This document shows positions 1 to 8,358 of a DNA stretch of 42,786 nt, one piece after another. A program made the translations under genes and the position numbers. The DNA lies in the NCBI GenBank assembly GCA_039818825.1, contig JBCBTD010000034.1, positions 1-42,786 of the forward strand. The letters are read 5' to 3'. A model generated the notes under the pieces. That model searched no databases, was not told where the DNA came from, and was given only the letters and a program-made list of their open reading frames with translations. The first letter of the stretch is position 1. Each line of letters begins with the position of its first letter. The stretch comes from JBCBTD01 sp039818825. Its GTDB lineage: Bacteria > Pseudomonadota > Alphaproteobacteria > Geminicoccales > Geminicoccaceae.

Positions 1-84
1 GAACTCCCTTTGTTGTGCCCGGAGGCCTGCAACTGGTTTGTCGGCAAGGCCCGGGAAAAGCTCAAGGGTCCGATGGAGGATTAA
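1..84 (+). CDS. possible 3' end of an unidentified protein
   Basis: Frame 1 is open from the window edge for 27 codons and ends in TAA at 82-84; the last residues are KLKGPMED. Nothing in the short peptide (two Cys, a basic then acidic tail) identifies a family. It occupies exactly the stretch where gatA homology on the other strand has been lost, so it may be the tail of a gene joined here by rearrangement or by chimeric assembly. It could also be a chance open frame, since 27 codons is short in GC-rich DNA. Confidence 0.25.
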   Translation, partial: ELPLLCPEACNWFVGKAREKLKGPMED

Positions 85-596
85 AGCAGGCGGCCGGCCA
101 CGGCCGCGGCCGAGCCGCCGGAGCTACCACCCGGCACCAATGCGTGGTTGTCGCTCGGCTTGGTCCAGGGGCTGGTGACCGAGCCGTGGTGCGACGTGAC
201 GTTGGACGAACCCATGGCGAACTCGTCGAGGTTGGTCTTGCCCAAACAGACGGCGCCGGCCTCCCACAACCTTTGGCTGACCGTCGATTCGTAAGGCGGC
301 ACGAAACCGTCGAGGACGTGGGAGCCGGCGGTGGTCAGGATGCCGTCGGTGCAGAACAGGTCCTTCATGCCGATCGGCAGGCCGGCAAGCGGCCCGGCGT
401 CGCCCCGTTGCAGCGCCTGGTCGGCGGCAGCGGCCATTGCCCGCGCCCGGTCAGGTGTCTCGGTGATGAACGCGTTCCACCCGCGATGACGGCTCATCGC
501 CTCGAGATAGGCTTCGGTCAATTCCACCGCGGAGAACGTTCCGCGCCGCAGGCCGTCCCTGGCATCGACGAGCGACAGTGCCGTGAGCCCGGTCAT
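81..596 (-). pseudogene. gatA: Asp/Glu-tRNA amidotransferase subunit A, truncated
   Basis: GatA is the amidase subunit of GatCAB, which releases ammonia from glutamine to convert Asp-tRNA(Asn) and Glu-tRNA(Gln) into their amide forms. The start is the ATG at 596, overlapping the gatC stop (TGATG). The first ~170 residues are clearly GatA: the catalytic Lys lies in GMKDLF (K78), followed by LGKTNLDEFAMGSSN and the glycine/serine loop GGSSGGSAAAVA (residues 157-168, holding the cis-Ser). Right after AAVAGRLL a TAA stop appears at 81-83. The normal continuation with the nucleophile motif (GTDTGGSIR) and some 320 further residues of a ~490-residue protein are missing. As written it cannot be catalytic. 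Either the left window edge is a chimeric join or gatA is broken in this genome. Confidence 0.85.
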
Positions 597-883
597 CACT
601 CGACGACCTTCGGCACGACGAAGCAGCCGTCGTGGCTCGCCGGTGCGTTGGCGATCACGGCGTCGCGGCGCCCACCGTCGGCGATGACGTCGGGTCGCTC
701 CCGCGACGGAATCGGCATCACCGCCCGGAGCGGTTCGACGCCGCTCGTGTCGACTTCGGCCAACTGCTCGACCCAACCCAAAATGTTGGAGAGCTCTTGG
801 GCCAGACCCGGCAGGCGAGCCGGTTCCACCTCGATGCGCGCCAAATGCGCAATGCGCGCGACCGTGGCTTCGTCGAGCGACAT
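596..883 (-). CDS. gatC: Asp/Glu-tRNA amidotransferase subunit C
   Basis: This is a 95-residue protein matching GatC in length and sequence: SLDEATVARIAHLARIEV near the N-terminus, NILGWVEQLAEVDTSGVEP in the middle, and a C-terminal DAVIANAPASHDGCFVVPKV tail. GatC is the small belt subunit that holds GatA and GatB together in the transamidosome. The start at 883 is chosen because GAGGAA lies about 8 nt upstream and the family begins here; an upstream in-frame ATG would add an unrelated Arg-rich leader. Its stop overlaps the gatA start (TGATG), so the two are translationally coupled. It is divergent from ruvX, an arrangement often seen in alphaproteobacteria. Confidence 0.93.
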   Translation of the reverse strand: MSLDEATVARIAHLARIEVEPARLPGLAQELSNILGWVEQLAEVDTSGVEPLRAVMPIPSRERPDVIADGGRRDAVIANAPASHDGCFVVPKVVE

Positions 884-996
884 GGACGTTCCTCGATGCT
901 TGTGACGAGTCGCACGCCTACACCGCGTCGGCGTTCCGGACAACTGGCCGCGCGGAAGCCCCTGGCCAAGCGCCGCGGCTCGGCCAAACTGCGCCC

Positions 997-1437
997 ATGA
1001 CGATCTTCGGCGATCTCCGCGCCTTCGCTGCGGCGCTGCGAGACCAAGGGTCGCTGCTGGCCCTAGACGTCTCCAAACGACGGTTCGGCATCGCTGGGAC
1101 CGACGTCGAACGACGCCTCACGAAACCGCTCCGGACGCTGCAGCGGCAGGGTTTCCGGTACGACGTCACAGCGCTCGGCGCGCTGGTTCAGACCCGCGAG
1201 GCCGTCGGGCTGGTGGTCGGGCTGCCGCTGATGGCCGACGGGCGCTTCGGACCGCGTGCCCAAGCGGCGAAGGACACCGCCCGGTCGTTGGGAGGAGAAC
1301 TTCGGCTTCCGGTTTGGCTCCAGGACGAGCGCTGGTCGACGGCGGAGGCGACGGCGCGTGGCGGCGACGATGCGACGGCGGCCCAGATCATCCTCGACGA
1401 CACGCTTCGCGACCTGCACCGGCTGGGGTTGCGCTGA
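997..1437 (+). CDS. ruvX: RuvX/YqgF family RNase H-fold nuclease
   Basis: This 146-residue protein is of the YqgF/RuvX family, an RNase H-like fold proposed to act as a Holliday junction resolvase and in 16S rRNA 5'-end maturation. Visible motifs are the first acidic strand LLALDVSKRRFGIAGTD (D24), the strand VGLVVGLPLMADGRFGPRA, and LQDERWSTAEA followed by a C-terminal acidic LDD. These match the expected catalytic positions. The gene is divergent from gatCA across 113 nt in which no clear promoter was seen. Length is normal for the family. Confidence 0.9.
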   Translation: MTIFGDLRAFAAALRDQGSLLALDVSKRRFGIAGTDVERRLTKPLRTLQRQGFRYDVTALGALVQTREAVGLVVGLPLMADGRFGPRAQAAKDTARSLGGELRLPVWLQDERWSTAEATARGGDDATAAQIILDDTLRDLHRLGLR

Positions 1438-1506
1438 GCCAATGACGACGCATGTCTTGCAAGCGGCGCGGAGCGACCGCGACCACGCCATAGCCCCGCC
1501 GGTTTC

Positions 1507-3735
1507 ATGACCCTGCTGCGTAAGGCCTCCATCCTCGCCATGGCTTCACTCCTCTCGGCCTGCTCGGCCCTGTTCGCCGCGCAACGTCCGGTGGACGACC
1601 GGCTCGGTGCCTTCCCGACGCGCGCCTGGCCGACCGAAGCGCCGGTGACGGTGCGATGGAACGACGCGCAAGTCCCGTTCGTCGAGGCCGAGACGGACAC
1701 CGACCTCGCCTTCGCGCTCGGGGTCGTCCACCACCATCTGCGTGCGGGCCAGATGCGGCTCCTCAAGCAGATAAGCCAGGGCCGCGTCGCCGAACTGGCA
1801 GGACCGCCGGTGCGCGGCGTCGACAGGGCGCTGCGGCAACTGAATTTCGGCTACGCGGCGCCGACCATCGTCGCCGGCTGGCCCGACGAGACCAGGGCCT
1901 TCGTCGACGCCTTCGTCCGTGGCCTGAACTGGCACCAGGCTCGTGCGGCGCCGCCGCCCGAGTTCGCGCTGCTGGGCTTGGATCCCGAACCGTGGACGGC
2001 AGAGGATCTGGTGACGATCGGCCGGCTCGCCGGCACCGACGTCAACTGGCTGGCGTTGTTCAGCGTGCTCCAGGCACGGCTGCAGCCCGACTGGCCGGAG
2101 ACCTGGGAGCGAATCAAACGGTCGGGCCTGGGGATGGGCGACGCCGAACTCGCGACCGCGCGAGACGTCGACACCCTGGCGGCCCTCCTCGCCGGGACCA
2201 CCAAGGCGGGCAGCAATTCGCTCGCCATCGCCCCGGACCGCTCGGCCTCGGGCGCACCGCTGCTCGCGAACGACCCACATCTGGGCCTGAACCTGCCGAA
2301 CCTGTGGCTGCTCGCCGGCGCGCGGTCGCCCTCGTTCCACGTCGTCGGCATGATGATCCCCGGCCTGCCGTTCTTCGCGCTCGGCCGGAACCCGGACGTC
2401 GCCTGGGGCGGCACGAACGCGCGGGCATACTCGTCCGATCTGGTGGACGTCGCCGGTCGCGACGACATCACCACCGAACGCGTCCCGATCAAGACGCGAT
2501 GGTGGCTGGACACGACGGCCGAGCGGCGACGCACCGCCGAGGGCCCGATCCTCTCGGACAGTCCGTTCATCCCCGCGCGCGAGGGTGAGGTGCTGGCGCT
2601 TCGCTGGGTCGGTCACGAGCCGACCGACGAGATCACCGCGTTCCTCGCCGCGGCGCGGGCGACCGACGTCGATAGCTTCCGCGCCGCATTCGCGACCTAC
2701 GGGGTCAGCGCCCAGAACATGCTGGTCGCCGACCGCCACGGCAGTATCGCCATGCTGATGGCCGCGAAGCTGCCGGTCCGCGGCGAGCGTCCCAACGGGG
2801 ACATCGTCGTGCCCGGGACTGCCGGCTGGACCGGCTACGATGACGCCACGACGATGCCATGGGTGTTGAATCCGCCGTCAGGCTTCATCGCCTCGGCCAA
2901 CGACCGCCCGGACTACATCGATCGCCCCGCCGGCTACTTCTTCAGCCCGAAGGACCGCGTCGAGCGCATGGCGACGTTGGTCAGGGCGAAGGAGCGGCTG
3001 ACGGTCGATGACCTTCGCCACGTCCAGACCGACGTCACTTCGGAGCCCGCGGCCAGGCTCGCCGCCGGGATCATCGAGCGCGCCGATCAGTTGCGGCTGA
3101 TGCATCCTTTGCTCGACGAACTGCGGGACTGGGACGGCGCCTATGCCATCGAAGCCCGCGCACCGGTGGTGTTCGAGACGGTGTTGTTCCACGTGACCCG
3201 CGGCCTCTACGCCGGGAGCGACGGCAAAGTGCCGAGCGATCGCTCGCGATGGGCAAGCTTGCAGACGTTCCTACTGGCCGATCTCGATGCGCTGCCACCG
3301 CCGGCCAGGCTGGAATTGCTGGCGACGACGTTCGACGCGGCGAAAGCCGATGCGGCTCCGTTTCCCCGTTGGGGCGACATGCATCGGGTCCGGGTCGGGC
3401 ATCTTCTCGGCAACGTGCCGGTGATCGGCGGTGCCTTCCGGATCGCCGATTTGCCGAGCGGCGGCTCCCGCGAGACGCTGATGAAACGTAGCCACGAATT
3501 GGTGAACCAGCGGCACCGGGCGACGTTCGGCGCGCAATCGCGGCACGTGTCGGACCTCGCCGATCCGGACGCCAACTGGTTCGTGCTGTTCGGCGGCCAA
3601 GACGGCTGGCTCGGCAGCACCAACTTTGCCGATCAGGTCGAGCTGTGGCGCGACGGGCGATATCTGCAGCTGCCGTTGACAGGTGGCGCCGTCGAAGCCG
3701 CGTTCCCGCGCCTGATGCGGACGACGACCCGATAG
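1507..3735 (+). CDS. penicillin acylase family lipoprotein (Ntn hydrolase)
   Basis: This 742-residue protein belongs to the penicillin amidase / acyl-homoserine-lactone acylase family (peptidase S45), which cleaves amide bonds in N-acyl compounds. The N-terminus is a lipoprotein signal with lipobox LSAC (Cys19), so the enzyme should be exported and lipid-anchored. The precursor is expected to self-cleave in front of Ser236 in KAGSNSLAIAP, which would become the N-terminal nucleophile of the beta subunit. Downstream landmarks are ANDPHLGLNLPNLW, GLPFFALGRNPDVAWGGTNA and SANDRP. Length fits the family (700-850). The substrate cannot be read from sequence; penicillin, acyl-homoserine lactone or acyl-amino acid are all possible. 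The next gene, a GH3-type amide-forming ligase, starts 2 nt after its stop. Confidence 0.88.
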   Translation: MTLLRKASILAMASLLSACSALFAAQRPVDDRLGAFPTRAWPTEAPVTVRWNDAQVPFVEAETDTDLAFALGVVHHHLRAGQMRLLKQISQGRVAELAGPPVRGVDRALRQLNFGYAAPTIVAGWPDETRAFVDAFVRGLNWHQARAAPPPEFALLGLDPEPWTAEDLVTIGRLAGTDVNWLALFSVLQARLQPDWPETWERIKRSGLGMGDAELATARDVDTLAALLAGTTKAGSNSLAIAPDRSASGAPLLANDPHLGLNLPNLWLLAGARSPSFHVVGMMIPGLPFFALGRNPDVAWGGTNARAYSSDLVDVAGRDDITTERVPIKTRWWLDTTAERRRTAEGPILSDSPFIPAREGEVLALRWVGHEPTDEITAFLAAARATDVDSFRAAFATYGVSAQNMLVADRHGSIAMLMAAKLPVRGERPNGDIVVPGTAGWTGYDDATTMPWVLNPPSGFIASANDRPDYIDRPAGYFFSPKDRVERMATLVRAKERLTVDDLRHVQTDVTSEPAARLAAGIIERADQLRLMHPLLDELRDWDGAYAIEARAPVVFETVLFHVTRGLYAGSDGKVPSDRSRWASLQTFLLADLDALPPPARLELLATTFDAAKADAAPFPRWGDMHRVRVGHLLGNVPVIGGAFRIADLPSGGSRETLMKRSHELVNQRHRATFGAQSRHVSDLADPDANWFVLFGGQDGWLGSTNFADQVELWRDGRYLQLPLTGGAVEAAFPRLMRTTTR

Positions 3736-3737
3736 CG

Positions 3738-5276
3738 ATGGCGCGCAAGCTCGACCCTACCCCTCTGGTCCGGCAGCTGGCCCTCAGGCGGACAGCTGCA
3801 TTGCGCACGGCCGACCCGGTGGCCGCACAGCGGCGGGTGCTCGATCGGCTGGTCCGCCATGCGCGGTCGACGGCCTTCGGCCGCTACCACCGCTTCGACC
3901 GCATCACCGGTGTCGACGCCTATCAGGCGGCGGTACCGCTCCGGCGCTACGAGGACTTCTGGAGGGCCTATTGGCAGCCGGGTTTCCCTTGTCTCGACAA
4001 CGTCACCTGGCCAGGCAGGGTGCCGTTCTTCGGCGTGACCTCAGGCACGACCAGCGGTCGAACCAAGTACGTGCCGCTGACCGCTGCCGGTTTGCGGCAG
4101 AACCGTCGGGCGGCGTTCGACATGCTGGCGACGCATCTCGCCGACCGACCGAAGAGTCGCCTGTTCGGCGGCCGGAGCTTCGTCCTCGGTGGCTCGACGG
4201 CGCTGGTCCAGGAGGGTCACGGCGTCTGGAGTGGTGATCTGTCGGGCATCGTTGCCAAGACCGCGCCGTCGTGGATGCGTCCATTCACCTTCCCACCGAA
4301 CGATATCGGGCTCCTCGGCGACTGGGACGTCAAGCTGGAGGCGATGATCGAAGCCGTCGACGGCCTGACCATCACGTCGCTCGCCGGCGTTCCCAGTTGG
4401 GTGCTGATCCTCTTCGACCGGTTGGCGGCAGCGTACGGCCGATGGCCGCTGGAAGACCTCGAACTCTACGTGACGGGCGGCGTGCGATTCGAGCCCTACG
4501 CCGCACGGCTCGAGCCACACCTGGCGCGCTCGAGCGCCGTGGTCCGTGAGGTCTACCCGGCGAGCGAAGGCTTCGTCGCGTATCAGGACCGCGGTCTCGG
4601 CGAAGGCCTCGTCTTGAGCTTCGATACCGGGCTGTTCTTCGAGTTCGTTCCGCTTGCCGAGGTGGACGACGCTCAGCCGACACGCCATTGGCTCGGCAAC
4701 CTGGAGACCGACGTCGACTACGCCATCGTCGTCACCAGCCCGAACGGCCTTTGGAGCTACGTGGTCGGCGACGTCGTCCGCTTCGTCGACCGCGATCCGC
4801 CGCGGCTGCTGATCACCGGTCGCACGGCCTACATGCTGTCCGCATTCGGCGAGCACTTGATCCAGAGCGAGTTGGACGACGCGATCGGCGCTGCGGTTGC
4901 GGCCAGCGGTGCGGAATTGGGGGAGTACGTCGTCGGCCCCGTGCTGCCGGAACACGCCGGCGGCCTTGGCCACCACCTGGTGTTCGTCGAGCCGACCGTC
5001 GCGGCCAACTTGGACCCGCGCAAGCTGGCTGACGAACTGGATCGCGGGCTGGCCGAGCTGAACGACGACTACCGCGCGCATCGTGCGGGCGGAATCGGCA
5101 TGGCCGCGCCCGAAGTCGTCGTTCTCCAGCCCGGCGCCTGCGCCGCGTGGCTGCGCCGCCTCGGTCGCCATGGCGGTCAGAGCAAGGTGCCGCGGGTGAT
5201 CGCCGATCCGGAGCGCTTCCGGGCGGCTGCCGAGGATCTGCGGCAGGGCGACCAGTCAGTGGGTGGCTTCGCCTAG
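3738..5276 (+). CDS. GH3-family acyl-acid amido synthetase
   Basis: This 512-residue protein is of the GH3 family (known from plant auxin/jasmonate amido synthetases, also found in bacteria), which adenylates a carboxylic acid and transfers it to an amino acid. The ANL-type signatures are TSGTTSGRTKYVPLT (ATP P-loop-like motif), YPASEGF (counterpart of the plant YGSSEG motif) and YVVGDVVRF (counterpart of YRxGD). The start is the ATG at 3738, 2 nt after the acylase stop; an in-frame upstream ATG at 3645 would lie deep inside the acylase gene and is rejected. No signal peptide is seen, so it should be cytoplasmic. The acceptor and acyl substrate are unknown. Confidence 0.85.
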   Translation: MARKLDPTPLVRQLALRRTAALRTADPVAAQRRVLDRLVRHARSTAFGRYHRFDRITGVDAYQAAVPLRRYEDFWRAYWQPGFPCLDNVTWPGRVPFFGVTSGTTSGRTKYVPLTAAGLRQNRRAAFDMLATHLADRPKSRLFGGRSFVLGGSTALVQEGHGVWSGDLSGIVAKTAPSWMRPFTFPPNDIGLLGDWDVKLEAMIEAVDGLTITSLAGVPSWVLILFDRLAAAYGRWPLEDLELYVTGGVRFEPYAARLEPHLARSSAVVREVYPASEGFVAYQDRGLGEGLVLSFDTGLFFEFVPLAEVDDAQPTRHWLGNLETDVDYAIVVTSPNGLWSYVVGDVVRFVDRDPPRLLITGRTAYMLSAFGEHLIQSELDDAIGAAVAASGAELGEYVVGPVLPEHAGGLGHHLVFVEPTVAANLDPRKLADELDRGLAELNDDYRAHRAGGIGMAAPEVVVLQPGACAAWLRRLGRHGGQSKVPRVIADPERFRAAAEDLRQGDQSVGGFA

Positions 5277-5295
5277 CGTATCGCCCGAATGCCGG

Positions 5296-5318
5296 GAGCC
5301 ACGCGTCCACGCCGGCTC
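5296..5318. terminator. hairpin between convergent genes
   Basis: GAGCC (5296-5300) pairs with GGCTC (5314-5318), and inside it GCG (5303-5305) pairs with CGC (5310-5312) around a 4-nt loop. It sits exactly between the GH3 stop and the sulfatase stop. There is no T tract, so intrinsic termination is only a suggestion from position and symmetry. Confidence 0.35.
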
Positions 5319-6791
5319 TCAATCGAAGCGACCGATCACCCCTCGTTCGGTCAGCTTCGCGCCTGTCAGGCGCCGCTCGGCGGCGTCCATGCGCCAGGTC
5401 AGCATCGTCTGGGTTGCCCCCAGGACGTCCGCACTTCGAGCTGGATCGCCCGCGATGTCGGTCAGCTGGTCGGGATCCTCCGCGAGGTCGAACGCGAGCG
5501 GCGGCAGTCCGTTGAAATGAACGTAGACCAGCCTCTCGTCCTGCTGCACGGCTAGTTGGCAGCGGTCCGGCACGAGCCCCAAGACCCGCTCGAACGCGGC
5601 GGTTTCGACATCGCGAAAGTCGTGTTCGTAGTGGGTCGAGCGGCGCCAACCGACAGGCGCTTCGCCGGAGACGAACGGCATGAGGCTCGAGCCGTCACAT
5701 TGCAGCGGCGGCTCGCCGCCCAACCGCTCGATCAACGTCGGCAGCAGGTCGACATGCTCGGTGAACGCGTCCACCCGGTGCCCGCGGACGCCGGCCGGAT
5801 CGCGGATGAGCAAGGGAACGTGGAAAGCCTGGCGAAAGAAGCCTGCCTTGCCCCACAGATGATGGTCCCCCAGCATCTCCCCGTGGTCTGACGTCACGAC
5901 CAAAAGCGTGTCGTCCAGGTCGCCGCGCGCCGCCAATGCATCGACGATGCGCCCGAGCTGCGCATCGAACTGGGCGATCAGACCGAAATAGACCGCGCGG
6001 GCCCGAAGCAGTTCCTGAGGGTCACCCGGCCGAGGCTTGCCCCACCACCCCGAGGACAAGGGCTGGCTCAGCTGAGTTGCAAGCCACGGATGGAGCGCCG
6101 CCTCGTCGGCGAGGGTGGCGTGTCCTACCGGCGCCGGCACGTCGTCGGGATGGACCAGGCCATGGTACGGCGCGGCGGCCACCAGCGGCGGGTGCGGGTG
6201 GATGAACGACAGGTGTGCGCACCACCCCTGGTGCTGGCGGTCAAGCCAGCCGAGGAACCGCTCGGCGAGATAGGCGTCTTCGCTGTGCTCGGAGGCGAAG
6301 GGGGCCGGTTCGCCGAGCTCAGCGCCGTAAACGTCGCCCAGCTCGAACCTCGGGTAGCCCTTGCCCTCCAACCAGACGAGCCATGGCACCATATTCTCGA
6401 GCAGCGGTTGCACCCAGTCCCACTCGGGAAAACTGCCCTCGTAGGTTTGCAGGCGCGGGTCCCGCGGCGGCACTCCGCGCGGGTCGGCGCTGGTATCGGC
6501 ATAGCCGAACAACGCCGGCGCGTAGCCCAACCGGCGGAGTTCACGCGCCAGGTGAGTGTGCCGGCGATCGAGTGGCGTGCCGTTGGTGATCGAGCGATGG
6601 TTGAGCGCGTAGAGGCCGGTATGCAGGCTCGCGCGGGACGGGCCGCAAGGCGTCGCCTGGGCGTGGTGTCGGAGAAACAAAACGCCTTCGGCCGCCAGCC
6701 GATCCATCGTCGGCGTGCGAACGCACGGATGGCCGAGGCAACCGAGCGAGTCGCCTCGCCATTGATCTGCGGTGATCAAGAGCAGGTTCAC
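5319..6791 (-). CDS. phosphonate monoester hydrolase-like sulfatase
   Basis: This 490-residue member of the sulfatase / alkaline phosphatase superfamily begins with the metal-binding strand LLLITADQWRGDSLG (D9). The sulfatase signature TPCGPSRASLHTGLY has Cys49 as the residue that would be converted to formylglycine. TSDHGEMLGDHHLWGK and the C-terminal YVHFNGLPPLAFDL / MLTWRMDAAERRLT resemble Rhizobium-type phosphonate monoester hydrolases, which hydrolyse phosphonate monoesters, phosphodiesters and sulfate esters promiscuously. No signal peptide is visible, so it is probably cytoplasmic. The start is the GTG at 6791 behind AGGAGG at 5 nt spacing; a TTG 18 nt earlier is less likely. It lies 54 nt downstream of the SDR gene on the same strand, probably one transcript. 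The physiological substrate is not known. Confidence 0.87.
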   Translation of the reverse strand: MNLLLITADQWRGDSLGCLGHPCVRTPTMDRLAAEGVLFLRHHAQATPCGPSRASLHTGLYALNHRSITNGTPLDRRHTHLARELRRLGYAPALFGYADTSADPRGVPPRDPRLQTYEGSFPEWDWVQPLLENMVPWLVWLEGKGYPRFELGDVYGAELGEPAPFASEHSEDAYLAERFLGWLDRQHQGWCAHLSFIHPHPPLVAAAPYHGLVHPDDVPAPVGHATLADEAALHPWLATQLSQPLSSGWWGKPRPGDPQELLRARAVYFGLIAQFDAQLGRIVDALAARGDLDDTLLVVTSDHGEMLGDHHLWGKAGFFRQAFHVPLLIRDPAGVRGHRVDAFTEHVDLLPTLIERLGGEPPLQCDGSSLMPFVSGEAPVGWRRSTHYEHDFRDVETAAFERVLGLVPDRCQLAVQQDERLVYVHFNGLPPLAFDLAEDPDQLTDIAGDPARSADVLGATQTMLTWRMDAAERRLTGAKLTERGVIGRFD

Positions 6792-6845
6792 CGCACCCTC
6801 CTGCCCCAACCAGATGACGATCGGATGACAGCGACGGCCGATGTC

Positions 6846-7595
6846 TCAGACGCAGCGTCCACCGTCGACTTCGAGCACGACGCCGGTGACGAAGCTGGAC
6901 CGCTCGCTCGCGAGATAAACAGCCGCCTCGGCGATGTCGCGAGGCTGACTCAGTCGGCCCATGGGGATGGTCGCGACGAACTTGGCGCGATTCTCCGGCG
7001 TGTCGGGCATGCCCATGAAGGTTTCCAGCAGCGCCGTCTCGCCGATCACCGGGGCGATGCAGTTTACCCGGATGCCATCGGTGGCCAGTTCGACCGCCAT
7101 CGACTTCGAGAGGATGTTCACTGCGCCTTTCGAGCCGTTGTACCAAGTCAAGCCCGGTCGCGGTCGGACGCCGGCGGTGGAGCCGACGTTGATGATGGCG
7201 CCGCCGCCGCGCCGGCGCAGGCCCGGGACTACGGCGTGGGTCATGTGGAAAATCGACTTTACGTTCACCGCGTAGACGCGGTCGAACTCCGCCTCGTCGA
7301 CCTCCAGCATCGGCCGGTTCTTGTGGCTGGTGCCGGCGTTGTTCACGACGATGTCGATGCCGCCGAAAGCCTGCTCGACGGCCGCCACCGCAGTCCGAAC
7401 CGACGCGCCGTCGGCGACGTCGCAACCGACGGCCATCGCCGCGTTGCCCAACGTCTCGGCAACGCCGCGCGCACCAACCTCGTTCACGTCGAGGACAGCG
7501 ACCTGGGCACCCTCACGCACGTAGGTTTCGACGATGGCCCGGCCGAAGCCGGATGCGCCGCCGGTGACCAGTGCCACGCGATCTTTCAGTTCCAA
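6846..7595 (-). CDS. short-chain dehydrogenase/reductase (SDR)
   Basis: This is a classical SDR of 249 residues with a Rossmann cofactor motif TGGASGFG (residues 11-18), the NNAG motif (85-88), and a catalytic set S139, Y152 and K156 in YNGSK. Asp36 in VAVLDVNE after the second strand favours NAD(H) over NADP(H). The C-terminus ends in the usual TGVVLEVDGGRCV. It would oxidise or reduce an alcohol/carbonyl; the substrate is not evident. It lies upstream of the phosphonate monoester hydrolase-like gene and downstream of a small helical protein gene, all on the minus strand, so a shared transcript is plausible. Confidence 0.9.
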   Translation of the reverse strand: MELKDRVALVTGGASGFGRAIVETYVREGAQVAVLDVNEVGARGVAETLGNAAMAVGCDVADGASVRTAVAAVEQAFGGIDIVVNNAGTSHKNRPMLEVDEAEFDRVYAVNVKSIFHMTHAVVPGLRRRGGGAIINVGSTAGVRPRPGLTWYNGSKGAVNILSKSMAVELATDGIRVNCIAPVIGETALLETFMGMPDTPENRAKFVATIPMGRLSQPRDIAEAAVYLASERSSFVTGVVLEVDGGRCV

Positions 7596-7676
7596 GGCTT
7601 GCCCCCCGCGCGTTCGTCGTTGGAGAGCCGTCTTGCCTGAAACCCTGCCCCGCCCGCAAGGTCGCGCCGCGCCGCA

Positions 7677-8045
7677 TCAGCGGCGAGCGGCCGTGGCCAC
7701 CTTCCGGGCTGCGGCAGTGGAAGGCGCGGCATCATCGCTGCCCAACGCAGCGATGGCGCGCCCGGTCTGCAGCCGCAGGCGGCGTGCCTCGGCGGCGAGC
7801 ATACCGAGCTCACGCAACGCATCCGCCAGGCGTTGGCCTTCGTCCGGGCAGGCGGCGACGGGCGGCTCGGCGCCGAGGCACCGTCGGGCGTCGGCCACCA
7901 TCGCTACTGCGTGGTCGCTACGCCGAGCGGCGTCGCGCAGCGCGGTCGGCTCGACCCGAGCCAGCGCCGGAGCCGCAGCGTCGTAAGCCGTTTGGAGCTG
8001 TCGAGTGAGCATCGAAAGCAGTGTCAGGCGACCAAGGGCCTGCAT
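7677..8045 (-). CDS. small helical protein of unknown function
   Basis: This is a 122-residue Ala/Arg/Leu-rich protein predicted to be almost entirely helical (MLTRQLQTAYDAAAPALARV, then EGQRLADALRELGMLAAEARRLR). I recognise no family. The start is the ATG at 8045 because GAGGA stands about 6 nt upstream; an in-frame ATG nine codons earlier lacks a ribosome site. It has no signal peptide or membrane segment. It lies 81 nt upstream of the SDR gene on the same strand and may be the first gene of that transcript. In GC-rich DNA such Ala/Arg-rich open frames can be spurious, which limits confidence. Confidence 0.5.
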   Translation of the reverse strand: MQALGRLTLLSMLTRQLQTAYDAAAPALARVEPTALRDAARRSDHAVAMVADARRCLGAEPPVAACPDEGQRLADALRELGMLAAEARRLRLQTGRAIAALGSDDAAPSTAAARKVATAARR

Positions 8046-8358
8046 GAACGTCCTCGTCCAGTACGGCGGCAAGCCGCTTCAACTCGGTTGCATGAACTAA
8101 ACATGTACACGCAGAAGTTGCAACCCTTACCCACGCGACCGTGATCGGCGTTGATCCTGCCACGGGCCGGTGACGCCCGTGGAGCTGCCCGAAAGGCCCG
8201 CGACGAAAGCGTCGCACGCGCAGGTCGACGGCTCGCAGACCCATATTGTTTCACCAGCCGCGCATGACTACGAGACTTTTGGTAAATTTTGCTGAAAATG
8301 CACGAAGTTTCTACTGGATCGTTGCCAGCTGGTCACAACCCTGCTCGCCGCCGCAGAG
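8046..8358. other. 313-nt intergenic region with AT-rich island
   Basis: No gene is supported here between the small helical protein and the M20 hydrolase (both minus strand). It holds a perfect 8-bp inverted repeat at 8160-8182 and a clearly AT-rich island around 8266-8325 (for example TTTTGGTAAATTTTGCTGAA), unlike the GC-rich surroundings. That composition suggests a promoter/leader region for the downstream minus-strand genes, but I could not identify convincing -35/-10 boxes. Confidence 0.5.
8160..8182. repeat. 8-bp perfect inverted repeat
   Basis: CCACGGGC and GCCCGTGG are separated by 7 nt (CGGTGAC). There is no following T tract on either strand, so it looks more like a protein-binding site or mRNA stem than a terminator. 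It lies 115 nt upstream of the small helical protein gene. Confidence 0.4.

Noticed and set aside
15..905. Long plus-strand open frame opposite gatC/gatA
   Set aside because: It is an Arg/Gly/Pro-rich reading of the complement of gatCA with no family features.
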